64,000 bases of DNA from Thermoanaerobacter kivui (GTDB lineage Bacteria; Bacillota; Thermoanaerobacteria; Thermoanaerobacterales; Thermoanaerobacteraceae), in contig NZ_CP009170.1 in the NCBI RefSeq assembly GCF_000763575.1, forward strand, positions 1,367,501 through 1,431,500. The letters are read 5' to 3'. Of the stretch, positions 10,067 to 18,902 are shown in pieces. The notes under the pieces are model-generated. The model was not told where the DNA came from. It saw nothing but the letters and a program-made list of their open reading frames with translations, and did no database searches. A program made the translations under genes and the position numbers. The stretch's first letter is position 1, and every line of letters begins with the position of its first letter.

Positions 10067-10104
10067 AGCCATCCAATATAAGGCGCTTATTGCCTTAGAT
10101 GGCT
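10067..10104 (-). terminator. Hairpin terminator after the acetyltransferase gene
   Basis: AGCCATC (10067-10073) pairs with GATGGCT (10098-10104), with a second inner stem AAGGC/GCCTT. On the minus strand it is followed by TGTTTTG. It lies 32 bases after the stop of the acetyltransferase. The rest of the gap 9874-10135 is AT-rich with nothing recognisable. Confidence 0.55.
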
Positions 10105-10135
10105 AAAAAAACTGATTAATTTTCTAGTCTATAAT

Positions 10136-10693
10136 CTAATTATTTAATTCATACTCTCTTTTCAAAATAGAATACATCTTCATATCCCAAAATCTCCCTT
10201 TTATAAAAACTGTTTCTCTCAATATCCCTTCAAACTTCATACCAACTTTTTGCATTACTCTCTCAGAAGGTATATTTTCCACCTTGCACCTTGCCTGTAT
10301 TCTATTAAGATTCAACTTTTTAAAGCCAAACTCTATTACTTTTTTAACTGCCTCTGTCATAAGTCCTTTATTCCAGTATTTTTTGCCAAGCACATACCCT
10401 ATTTCTCCTGTCATATTCTTTTCATCAATAAATACATATCCACATGTTCCAATTAATTTGCCATTTTCTTTTAAATATAATCCCCAGTCTGAAGGCTCAC
10501 TATTTGCATATTTTGACAACAAAAGATTAATAAACTTTACAGAATCCTCAATACTTTTATGATATTCCCATGATACATATTTTGTAACTTCTGGATCCCT
10601 TGCGTATTCAAACATGTCTTCCGCATCTTCTAAACTTATTTTCTTTAATATAAGCCTTGGAGTCTCAAGAACAGGTTGATAAAACTTTTCCAT
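10136..10693 (-). CDS. GNAT N-acetyltransferase, RimJ/RimL type
   Basis: 185 residues with the RimJ/RimL-like beginning ETPRLILKKISLEDAEDM (about residues 9-26) and the acetyl-CoA segment IGYVLGKKYWNKGLMTEAV (about 96-114), followed by the usual NLNRIQARC and FEGILRE endings. Proteins of this branch acetylate alpha-amino groups of ribosomal proteins or, in other cases, small molecules; the substrate here cannot be told. ATG 10693 is chosen because AGGAAG precedes it; 11 earlier codons lack a ribosome binding site. It lies close after the YgjP-like gene and may be cotranscribed. Confidence 0.85.
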   Translation of the reverse strand: MEKFYQPVLETPRLILKKISLEDAEDMFEYARDPEVTKYVSWEYHKSIEDSVKFINLLLSKYANSEPSDWGLYLKENGKLIGTCGYVFIDEKNMTGEIGYVLGKKYWNKGLMTEAVKKVIEFGFKKLNLNRIQARCKVENIPSERVMQKVGMKFEGILRETVFIKGRFWDMKMYSILKREYELNN

Positions 10694-10737
10694 ATTTTTT
10701 ACTTCCTTCCTTAAAAATATATACAATTAATTTTCAC

Positions 10738-11412
10738 TTACAAATTCAGCAAATAACCATTTTTCTTGAGCCAGTCTTCCTGCTTTTTATAATCTGGCAT
10801 TAACATCTTTACTTTTATCCAGAAATTCTTTCCATGATTTCTTTCTTCCAAGTGTGCAAGCTCATGCACAACAACATAGTCTATTACAGAAATAGGAGCC
10901 ATTATAAGTCTCCATGAAAAGTTTAAGTTTCCATTTGAAGAACAAGAACCCCACCTTTTTTGTGCAGACGTAATATTTATCTTATTGTATTTTAAATTAC
11001 TCTTTTGTGCATACCACTTGACTCTTTCAGATATCTTCTTAAAAGCTTCTTTTTTATACCAATCAATAAAAACCTCTTTTGCTTTATTTAAAAAATCCCT
11101 TGAAAGATAAAAACCATCTTCAAGCTTAAGAGGAACCTCCTGATTATCTACTATATACAGCTTATAATACTTACCAAGATATAAAAACCCTTCCCCATTC
11201 ACAAATTCCTTTTTTAAAGCTTTAGGACCCCTTGCCTCTATCTCCTTCTTTTTCTCCTCAATCCACCTTGAATGCTTTTGTATCACATCAAAAATCGTCT
11301 TTTCATCTATACCAAAAGGTGCTTTCACTATAAGAGTAGCATTATCTGTAATCTGCAATGCTATTGTCTTTCTTTTTGAACGTATTATTTTCTCAATCTT
11401 TATGTCTACCAT
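10738..11412 (-). CDS. YgjP/WLM-type metal-dependent hydrolase (DUF45)
   Basis: 224 residues with the zinc metallopeptidase motif HELAHLEERNHGKNFW (HExxH plus a downstream His, about residues 183-198) and the family's characteristic QKRWGSCSSNGNLNFSWRL (about 150-168). The family (SprT-like fold, YgjP) is predicted to be a zinc hydrolase; UTP pyrophosphatase activity was reported for E. coli YgjP, while most members are uncharacterised. Such genes are often found beside restriction-modification loci, and here it directly precedes the McrBC-like pair. ATG 11412 follows GGAAGTGAT. Confidence 0.85.
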   Translation of the reverse strand: MVDIKIEKIIRSKRKTIALQITDNATLIVKAPFGIDEKTIFDVIQKHSRWIEEKKKEIEARGPKALKKEFVNGEGFLYLGKYYKLYIVDNQEVPLKLEDGFYLSRDFLNKAKEVFIDWYKKEAFKKISERVKWYAQKSNLKYNKINITSAQKRWGSCSSNGNLNFSWRLIMAPISVIDYVVVHELAHLEERNHGKNFWIKVKMLMPDYKKQEDWLKKNGYLLNL

Positions 11413-11463
11413 AATATCACTTCCTATAATGGTGATAAGATACTTAATTCTTTTTTAAATATA

Positions 11464-13938
11464 CTACATCTTATTTCTTATCCTCTTTATAATTGCATTA
11501 GGTCTTTTTGAAAATTCTTCTATAGGTATTTTGTCTCGTAAAATATCATCTTTATAGATATTATAATAACCCTCATTTATAAATATCGTTAAATTCCCTA
11601 TTTTAAAGCCTGTTATTTTTGTATTTTCGTCAATCACTTTACTATTAATATTGACTTTTAAAAATTCTTCTTGATGCTCATACAACCTCTTAAGTTCCAA
11701 ATAAAGTCTATAGTCTTCTTTTGTTTTTATACAAAGTTCTGATACGTTTTTTGCATTCTTAAGAAGAAACAAATTAGTATATATACGATTTGTAACTCCA
11801 AAAGGACCACAAGTAATAGGTCTTTCAAGCTTTTTCCATTCTTCTATTTCAAATTTCACATATAACTCATCAGAATCCTTTGGTATTTCTTTTATATCTT
11901 TCCTTTTTACTATTTCAAAACCTTTTATCCTCCCATAATAGTGTATCCCAGCTTCTTTATCAAATTTTTTGATTGACTGGTATATCGCAACATATTTAAA
12001 CTTCATACCGCTAGACTTAATATTTTTATAAGGTATATGATAAAAATTATATTTGAGATTTATATCAAGCTGCTCTTTACTTGACAACGGAGCAACAAGT
12101 ACTTCTTTATCATCAAACTTTACTTGATCAATGTATTCATATGTACCACCTTGAAAAACTGAATCTTCAAAAGCTGACTCAAAAGAATTATTTATAAGGT
12201 CATCTATGAATTTCTCAACAAGCTTAGTAGAACCAGGTAAAAATGGCAGTCCTCCCACATTAACTTTTTCAATACTTTTATAAAAATGATGTTCTTTATA
12301 TTTTTCTTCGTCAGAATATGGAAACAATACAAAAGCCCCAAAAACCATTCTCTCAAAATTTTTATTATTTTTATTTTCATACACAATGGCATCACGGTAT
12401 CTATGCATAGTGTTTATATCCTCTTCTTCCGGACCTGGAGAACGATATTTATTATAATAATCTGTATCAACAACTGCAGGATTTATTTTGTATTTTGCAT
12501 CAAGTACATATTTAAATATAGTGTTTGATCCAACTTTACTCAACGATAATATACTATCAGGCATTTGAGGTGTAGTTGGGATATTATCATATTTAAATTT
12601 CTTATTGTACACTAGGGAATATATCTCCCCATTTTTTGGATTTTGATATTCAACACGAGTCTCCTCGCCTTTTGTCAAAGTAACAGTAAGTCCTCGATTA
12701 TTAAATTTAATAATACCTTGCTTTACAAGATTATATTTTTCTCTCAATATTGAATTAAGTTTGATAAAACACCAATATTCATATAATATAGCCAAATCTT
12801 TCATAGATATTTTAAAAATGTATTCCCTTATCATAAGTCCCTTTAAAAGCATAATATAATATTTATAAACATCCTTGTATCCTGGTGCCATATTAAGCAC
12901 AAGGGAAAGTGAATTCATAGTATATATATCTCCAACATCTTTCAAAAAACTGTAATTTAAATGCCTTCCAAGCTTATATATCATCGCTTCAATGCTTTTT
13001 TTAATATTTTCATCAACAATACTTGATTCTTTTTCATAATTTTTCTTAACTAAATTAAGCTTTTTTATTATAGATTTTATAATGTATTTTACCAATCTGT
13101 TTTCATATGTATCATAGGTAATAGAACTCTTTACAGAGCAAACTTTGTCAACTATTATTTCCCCATTAATGTTCTTCACATATTGAGGATGCTTGTTAAT
13201 CCATTTTATTCCCTCTCTGTCAACCCTTTTTGCAGTATAATATTTGAGTATTTCCCTATCTTTTTTTAATACATGATGGGGCATATTTAGCACAATCATG
13301 ATCGATTTATTTAACTTATCAAACACTTGATTTATAATCGCAAAAAATTCAGTGAGGCTGTTTCCTACCTTGTTTTTAGTCATGCTATAAAAGTATGTCC
13401 TTTTATAAAAATCAAATATAAGATTGTATAATTCATTGTTAATATCTTGTAAAAGAGCATAATAATCCTTTTGATAGTCAATTTTAGAAGGAAAAACCTC
13501 AATAGTTACCTTTAGATATTCTCGATTATTCACTAGCATAATAAGCTCTGAATATCCAATATCATTTTTAAAGTTAATAATACCTGATAATACTCTTTTG
13601 GAAGCACCTACAAAACGTACTTTGTTCCTAATATTTATATTCTCATGCCAAAATGACACCTCATCATCAGTTTTTTTCTCAATCACAATTTCATAATTTT
13701 GCTGTTCATAAAAAAGAGGATAACTATCCCCCGCATATGACACCAACTTATCCTCTATTGGCGAATAAATTTTAGCAGTATATTCTGTACACGAGATATA
13801 TATTTTTGCCCTTACGTTTTCATTGATATTTAGAGCTCCAACATTAGGATGATAAGGATTGCCTTTTATTGAAAAATCAAATTTCGGAGTAGATATATAA
13901 ATAAGGTCAACATCAGAGCCAGTATGACGTAAATCCAT
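11464..13938 (-). CDS. DUF2357 nuclease partner of McrB-like GTPase (McrC-like)
   Basis: About 824 residues. The C-terminal half carries a PD-(D/E)xK nuclease signature: PDSILS (about residue 462) followed by a beta-hairpin and VLDAKYKI (about 477-484). The N-terminal half is the DUF2357 region, seen in large McrC-type partners of McrB ATPases. The gene overlaps the McrB-like gene by about 26 bases, so both subunits are probably made together. It would be the DNA-cutting subunit of a type IV-like restriction complex that attacks modified DNA. The start is uncertain: ATG 13947 sits only two bases after AAGGAG and ATG 13938 eleven bases after it. The 63-codon reading in another frame around 12204-12395 is a shadow. 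Confidence 0.8.
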   Translation of the reverse strand: MDLRHTGSDVDLIYISTPKFDFSIKGNPYHPNVGALNINENVRAKIYISCTEYTAKIYSPIEDKLVSYAGDSYPLFYEQQNYEIVIEKKTDDEVSFWHENINIRNKVRFVGASKRVLSGIINFKNDIGYSELIMLVNNREYLKVTIEVFPSKIDYQKDYYALLQDINNELYNLIFDFYKRTYFYSMTKNKVGNSLTEFFAIINQVFDKLNKSIMIVLNMPHHVLKKDREILKYYTAKRVDREGIKWINKHPQYVKNINGEIIVDKVCSVKSSITYDTYENRLVKYIIKSIIKKLNLVKKNYEKESSIVDENIKKSIEAMIYKLGRHLNYSFLKDVGDIYTMNSLSLVLNMAPGYKDVYKYYIMLLKGLMIREYIFKISMKDLAILYEYWCFIKLNSILREKYNLVKQGIIKFNNRGLTVTLTKGEETRVEYQNPKNGEIYSLVYNKKFKYDNIPTTPQMPDSILSLSKVGSNTIFKYVLDAKYKINPAVVDTDYYNKYRSPGPEEEDINTMHRYRDAIVYENKNNKNFERMVFGAFVLFPYSDEEKYKEHHFYKSIEKVNVGGLPFLPGSTKLVEKFIDDLINNSFESAFEDSVFQGGTYEYIDQVKFDDKEVLVAPLSSKEQLDINLKYNFYHIPYKNIKSSGMKFKYVAIYQSIKKFDKEAGIHYYGRIKGFEIVKRKDIKEIPKDSDELYVKFEIEEWKKLERPITCGPFGVTNRIYTNLFLLKNAKNVSELCIKTKEDYRLYLELKRLYEHQEEFLKVNINSKVIDENTKITGFKIGNLTIFINEGYYNIYKDDILRDKIPIEEFSKRPNAIIKRIRNKM

Positions 13939-15667
13939 CTTCTTCATATCTCCTTACCATATAAATAATTTTTTCTGCTGACCTTGGATATACACAATTA
14001 TCCATATCTTTAAGCATCTTATCACTAACATCCATATCCTCATATTCATACTTGCTTTCATAATTGCCAGAACATATTTTAAATAATTCGACAAGTATTT
14101 TCTTTATACTGATACTGCTTCCGTGTATCCTGGGCAAAATCTTTTGCAATATTTCTAAATCCATCGCTTCATCAAAATTCATTAAACCATTTAACTCATT
14201 GTGTATCATATAAAAACTTATTTCATCTCTTACCCTATAACCAAAATGCAAATTTCCTTCTCTTAGAACATCATTAATTTTTTTTAAAACCAAAATCACA
14301 TCATCAATAATTTCCCTATAATCAAGACAATCATTTAATGTTAGAAATTCACTCTTTAAAAAACTATTGTTTAATACTTTTTCAGTAATTTCTTCTGTAT
14401 CTCCAAAAAAATAATCGAGGTTTACATCAGAAAACTCAATAACATTTGCTCTATCAAGCACTTTTTTGCTAAAGGGAAACGTAGTCTCATCCATATTAAC
14501 AGTGCCAATGAAATATAAATTTTCAGGTATGTACAAATTGCCATATTCATGGAAAGAATCTTCATCTAACAGTTCTTTATTCAAAAGGGGATCTGTAACA
14601 ATTCTATCGCCATCCTTTTTTCGTGACTCTATAATTGAAAGAATATCGCTGAAATAATACTCTACCCGTGCAAGGTTCATTTCATCCAATACAAAAAAGT
14701 AAGGTCTATTTATATCGTTTATAGCCCTTTTTATAAAATTTGTTAAAACTCCAGGATGAAATTTATTATGCATATCTTTGTAACCTAATAATTCCGTAGA
14801 ATCTGACCAGTCGGGTCTTACAGGTACCAACATAAATCGTCCATTCTTGGTATTGCAACCTATAGCCTCCGCAAAAAGTCTTGCAAGTTTGCTTTTCCCT
14901 GTACCTGAAATACCTGCAAGAATTAAAAATGGCTTTGACTTCAAAGATAAATAAAAATTTTCTATTAACTTATCATTGTAGCTAAACCCCTGATTTTTTA
15001 TGTAACTTTTTATGTAATCAAGTTCATCTTTGACGTTATAACTAGTATCGTTGTCAGGTATATAATCTTCCTTATTTTCATATATTTGATCATTATCTTC
15101 ACCGCTTAAAACAAAAACGGTTTTTTTATAAATATTTATCAAATCATGAAGGTCTTTTTTTAATGTTTCATCATCTGCTAAATCATCATTCTCATATTTT
15201 TTATAAAATATTGTCCCTTTTTCATAAAATTCATTGCCAATTGATAAATTATTATCTGTATTCCATCCCTTTGCCTCTATTTTATTCCTTATTTTTGAAG
15301 CAAGAGATAACATTTTTTCATTGGCCCCAAATTTGCCATATTTATCTTTTAACTTAGTATAGCCTTGATTCAAAGTTAAATATAGCCTTTTCATATCAGA
15401 AGAAAATAGATAAACAATATATACCCCTTCCATTGTAGTTTGTGTAATATTTTTGTCCATAATAGCAACCCAAGGAATTTCTGCCCAGTTACCTTGACCA
15501 TTAGAGCCTTTAATAAAATATTCATCACCTATAAAATCAAATTTTTGTATCTCCTGAGGTATTTCTTTTCGTAATATATCTCCTATTCTATTCCCTTTAA
15601 ATGGCTGTGAGGTTCTTACTTTTATATAATTATCCATAACCTCTTTAAAAAGAGTCTTTAGTGACAT
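13913..15667 (-). CDS. McrB-like AAA+ GTPase (type IV restriction motor)
   Basis: 584 residues. The N-terminal half (about 1-230) starts with a DUF3578-like DNA-recognition region found in McrB-type proteins. Then comes an AAA+ module: Walker A GISGTGKSK (about 250-258), RPDWSDSTELLGY (about 280-292), Walker B FVLDEMNLARVEYYF (about 321-335), and the McrB hallmark GTVNMDETTFPFSKKVLDRA (about 388-407), which helps define GTP specificity. McrB hexamers translocate DNA and drive the McrC nuclease, here the overlapping DUF2357 protein. ATG 15667 follows AAAGG. What modification it senses cannot be read from the sequence. Confidence 0.85.
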   Translation of the reverse strand: MSLKTLFKEVMDNYIKVRTSQPFKGNRIGDILRKEIPQEIQKFDFIGDEYFIKGSNGQGNWAEIPWVAIMDKNITQTTMEGVYIVYLFSSDMKRLYLTLNQGYTKLKDKYGKFGANEKMLSLASKIRNKIEAKGWNTDNNLSIGNEFYEKGTIFYKKYENDDLADDETLKKDLHDLINIYKKTVFVLSGEDNDQIYENKEDYIPDNDTSYNVKDELDYIKSYIKNQGFSYNDKLIENFYLSLKSKPFLILAGISGTGKSKLARLFAEAIGCNTKNGRFMLVPVRPDWSDSTELLGYKDMHNKFHPGVLTNFIKRAINDINRPYFFVLDEMNLARVEYYFSDILSIIESRKKDGDRIVTDPLLNKELLDEDSFHEYGNLYIPENLYFIGTVNMDETTFPFSKKVLDRANVIEFSDVNLDYFFGDTEEITEKVLNNSFLKSEFLTLNDCLDYREIIDDVILVLKKINDVLREGNLHFGYRVRDEISFYMIHNELNGLMNFDEAMDLEILQKILPRIHGSSISIKKILVELFKICSGNYESKYEYEDMDVSDKMLKDMDNCVYPRSAEKIIYMVRRYEEDGFTSYWL

Positions 15668-15797
15668 TTTTATCTTACCTTTCTCAAAAATATAAATTTC
15701 TCTAGTTATTACTCAAAATATCCCATTTTTATTTAATTAAACACTTTATATATTTCGACATGTATTTTAAAAATTCCTTCTTAAGCCTTTTTTAACT

Positions 15798-18700
15798 TCA
15801 TTTCACTACATTATTTTTTTGAATACTTCTATTTACAATATCTTTAAATCTTTCATAGCTATTGACCCAATCAAAAACTACATCACTGGATACGGTGGCA
15901 AAATGTTTACGGGCACATTCAATTTTGGCTTTTTCCACATCGGTTAAATTAATTCTTTCTTTATCAAATTTTGACTCTACAATAAAATACAACTTTGCCT
16001 TATGATCATCAACTTTATGAATTATTGCCCAGTCAGGAGTATAATTTCCATAAGGGGTTTCAATGACAAGCCCTCCCTTTTTCAATTTGGTAAAGAGAAG
16101 AACATCAGGATCTTCATCAAGGCTTCTTGCAAATTCATACTCCCCATAGCTATCTACCCGGATATATTTCTGGAGAGCTTTTTGGTATTCTTCTTTTGTT
16201 TTATATGCTTTTTTAGCACTTTCATTTAGCATCCATTGTTCAATTTCATCCACAGCAAAAATATTCTTCTCTTCAAACACAACCCCTTCTAAAACCTCAT
16301 ATTCTATATTCTTAGCTTGGAATTCATTCAATTTATTCTGAAGAATCTTAATTACTTCATCTAAAATCTCCTGTTTCTGCAATAAAATTTTATTTTCTAA
16401 AGCTGAATAAATTCTGATTAAAGCTTTCCTTGGTAAGAAAGTTTGATGCATGAGATAATTTATTATTTCAAAATCACTCTTATTCTTTTCTATTCCTTCT
16501 TTTCCAAGATTAATTGTAAATTTAGCAGGATCATGTATTTGCAACTCATTAGATTTTTTGAAATCTATACCTCCTGTTGCTACTTCATATTGACGATAAA
16601 TAGATTTATAAGTAAGATGTTTATTAATTTCTTCTATACTTTGCTTAATAAACTCCTCTTTATCAATGTTTACATGGTAAATTGTTCTTTTGTTTATTCG
16701 TTCACGTAATTCTGCTAAAAGCTTTTGAAATTCTTTTTCCGTTACAAAACTGTGGTATCCATTTTCTACAGGTTCTTCATCACCATTTTTAATCTCAATT
16801 CGTTTACTACCTTTTGCTTTCATATTTTCTATAAATTTCTCTTTAATAGCTTCCTGATACGGTTGTAAAATTGCATTTGTAAACTCATGATATATTATCT
16901 CTGCTGCATCTTTCGTTAGTTGGTTAGTTTTAGCATTAATAATTCCAGCATTAATAAGTTCAGTCCTAAAAGCTTCTACGGTATCTGCTACAAGAAATTC
17001 CTCTGGCATCCCTGCATCTGCCAATGTTTGGTAAATAACTTCAAAAGTAACTTCTTCCTGATCTAATCCTTCCTCCAATCTAAAATCTTTTTGCAAGGCT
17101 TCAGCGAAGTGATCGTAATAGTCATTGGCAATTACAGTCAAAACATTTATTTCACTGTCAAAACATCGGTTTCCATAAATATCCACTGGCAGTCGCAAGC
17201 CTCGTCCTATTTCTTGTTTTTTAGCGATTTCCGAACTTCCTTTTTTTAATGTACACAGTTGAAAAACATTAGGGTTATCCCAGCCTTCTCTTAAAGCTGA
17301 ATGGGAAAAAATAAATGCCAATGGTTCATCAAAAGAAATTAGTTCATCCTTTTTCTCTAAAATAAGTTGTATTCCACGTTCAATATCTTCCTGAGATTTA
17401 GCTTTTACCTCCAGTTCATCTTTCCCCCAGTCCCAATCTTCTATTTCAGTTTCATTATTTTTCTTATCCCGTGCAAAATAACCTTCTCTTACCTTTTGCA
17501 CATTTTTGTATTCAGGAAATAAATCAGGATATTTTTTAAAAAGTTCATTATATCTTGGATCTTTAATTACTTTCTCATATTCCTCATCAAAAATGCGGGC
17601 ATAAATTCCTCGACCGTCAGGTGCTTCACTATCTCTAAAATTTTTAACCCGATCTATAAAGAAAAGTGATAAAACTTTGATTTTATAGCCTTTTTCTAAA
17701 ATTTTTAGTTGCTTTGTTAAATGCGTTTGTATAGTTAAACGGATTAATATTCTGATTAAGTCCAGTTCATCTAAGTTATAATTATTTTCTCCTTCTTTTA
17801 ATATTAAGATACCTTCCTTATAACCAATTTTCAATCCGTTAATTTTGTGCGGGTCTTCCAATACAATCATATCTTTATATTGGGATAATTCTCCGGATAA
17901 TTCATAAAGGCTTACCCCTTTTTGCACATTGAAGGTACGTAATTTAACTTGCCCGCCCGGTTCACGATAGAAAATTTCAATTTTTGCTTTTAAGTCCCGG
18001 GTAAATTCTATATAACGAACATAAGGGTAGTCTTTACTGATATTGCCATAAACAGTTTTAACCTCAATTTTCTTTACTAAATCCTGTTTATAAGCCTGGT
18101 ACGAATCAAGTTTATATACTTGATGGTAAAGCTTTTTATGAGTTGCTGAATACCTTAAAATGAATAGCGGATCCAATTCTTCAATAGCCTTTAAAGAAGC
18201 ACTTTTCTTTTTCCCATTTCCTTCAAGTCGCTGTGGTTCATCTATAATGACAATTGGTTTAGTATATTTTATTAGGTCCCACAAAACTCGCCCTCTTTCA
18301 TCTTCTCTGCGAATTTTATTGCTGTCTTTATTAAATGCCTGTATATTCATAATTACAATGCGTAAATCCCTAGCTTCCACAAAGTCCATTAACTTATTTA
18401 AGTTATTTGAATCATAAACGAAAGCATAATTTGAAATGTCAAGGTCATAAAGGGTTTTTAAATGTTCTTTCAAAATTTCAATATTTTTTTCTACTCCTTT
18501 ACGAATGGCCACTGTAGGCACTACAATTATAAACTTTAAAAAATTATAATTTTTATAGAGCTCCAAAATAGTCCGCAAATATACGTAAGTTTTGCCAGTA
18601 CCTGTTTCCATCTCTACAGAAAAATTATATATAGGCTGTAAATCAGTAGAGGGAAAGAGCATGTTCTGAGTTTGTATTTCTCGTAAATTTTCTAGAATAA

Positions 18701-18890
18701 CATTTCTTCCTATGTCCAATCTATTCCTTATAATTTCCTCAGATATACGTCCTATATGTCGGGTTTTCCCACGATAAATTACATCCCCCAGCTCCCGATC
18801 TTGTCCTCTAAAGAGGGCTACAACTGAGTTGATAGCTTTCTTTTGGTATTCTAAATTATCATCAAAGTTAAATATAACTTTCCTTGTCAT
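15798..18890 (-). CDS. Type III restriction enzyme, Res subunit
   Basis: 1030 residues. An SF2 helicase core with METGTGKTYVYLR (Walker A, about residues 92-104), IIDEPQRL (DEAD-like, about 213-220), SHSALREGWDNPNVFQ (about 525-540) and EIGRGLRLPV (motif VI, about 556-565). Near the C-terminus the type III endonuclease domain is intact: TPDWAII...FIVESKF (about 950-974), a PD-ExK site. Res forms a complex with Mod, hydrolyses ATP to communicate between two unmethylated sites, and cuts about 25 bases from one. ATG 18890 follows AAGGAG, 12 bases after mod. All motifs are present, so the enzyme looks functional. Confidence 0.93.
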   Translation of the reverse strand: MTRKVIFNFDDNLEYQKKAINSVVALFRGQDRELGDVIYRGKTRHIGRISEEIIRNRLDIGRNVILENLREIQTQNMLFPSTDLQPIYNFSVEMETGTGKTYVYLRTILELYKNYNFLKFIIVVPTVAIRKGVEKNIEILKEHLKTLYDLDISNYAFVYDSNNLNKLMDFVEARDLRIVIMNIQAFNKDSNKIRREDERGRVLWDLIKYTKPIVIIDEPQRLEGNGKKKSASLKAIEELDPLFILRYSATHKKLYHQVYKLDSYQAYKQDLVKKIEVKTVYGNISKDYPYVRYIEFTRDLKAKIEIFYREPGGQVKLRTFNVQKGVSLYELSGELSQYKDMIVLEDPHKINGLKIGYKEGILILKEGENNYNLDELDLIRILIRLTIQTHLTKQLKILEKGYKIKVLSLFFIDRVKNFRDSEAPDGRGIYARIFDEEYEKVIKDPRYNELFKKYPDLFPEYKNVQKVREGYFARDKKNNETEIEDWDWGKDELEVKAKSQEDIERGIQLILEKKDELISFDEPLAFIFSHSALREGWDNPNVFQLCTLKKGSSEIAKKQEIGRGLRLPVDIYGNRCFDSEINVLTVIANDYYDHFAEALQKDFRLEEGLDQEEVTFEVIYQTLADAGMPEEFLVADTVEAFRTELINAGIINAKTNQLTKDAAEIIYHEFTNAILQPYQEAIKEKFIENMKAKGSKRIEIKNGDEEPVENGYHSFVTEKEFQKLLAELRERINKRTIYHVNIDKEEFIKQSIEEINKHLTYKSIYRQYEVATGGIDFKKSNELQIHDPAKFTINLGKEGIEKNKSDFEIINYLMHQTFLPRKALIRIYSALENKILLQKQEILDEVIKILQNKLNEFQAKNIEYEVLEGVVFEEKNIFAVDEIEQWMLNESAKKAYKTKEEYQKALQKYIRVDSYGEYEFARSLDEDPDVLLFTKLKKGGLVIETPYGNYTPDWAIIHKVDDHKAKLYFIVESKFDKERINLTDVEKAKIECARKHFATVSSDVVFDWVNSYERFKDIVNRSIQKNNVVK

Positions 18891-18902
18891 TTAGCCCACT
18901 CC

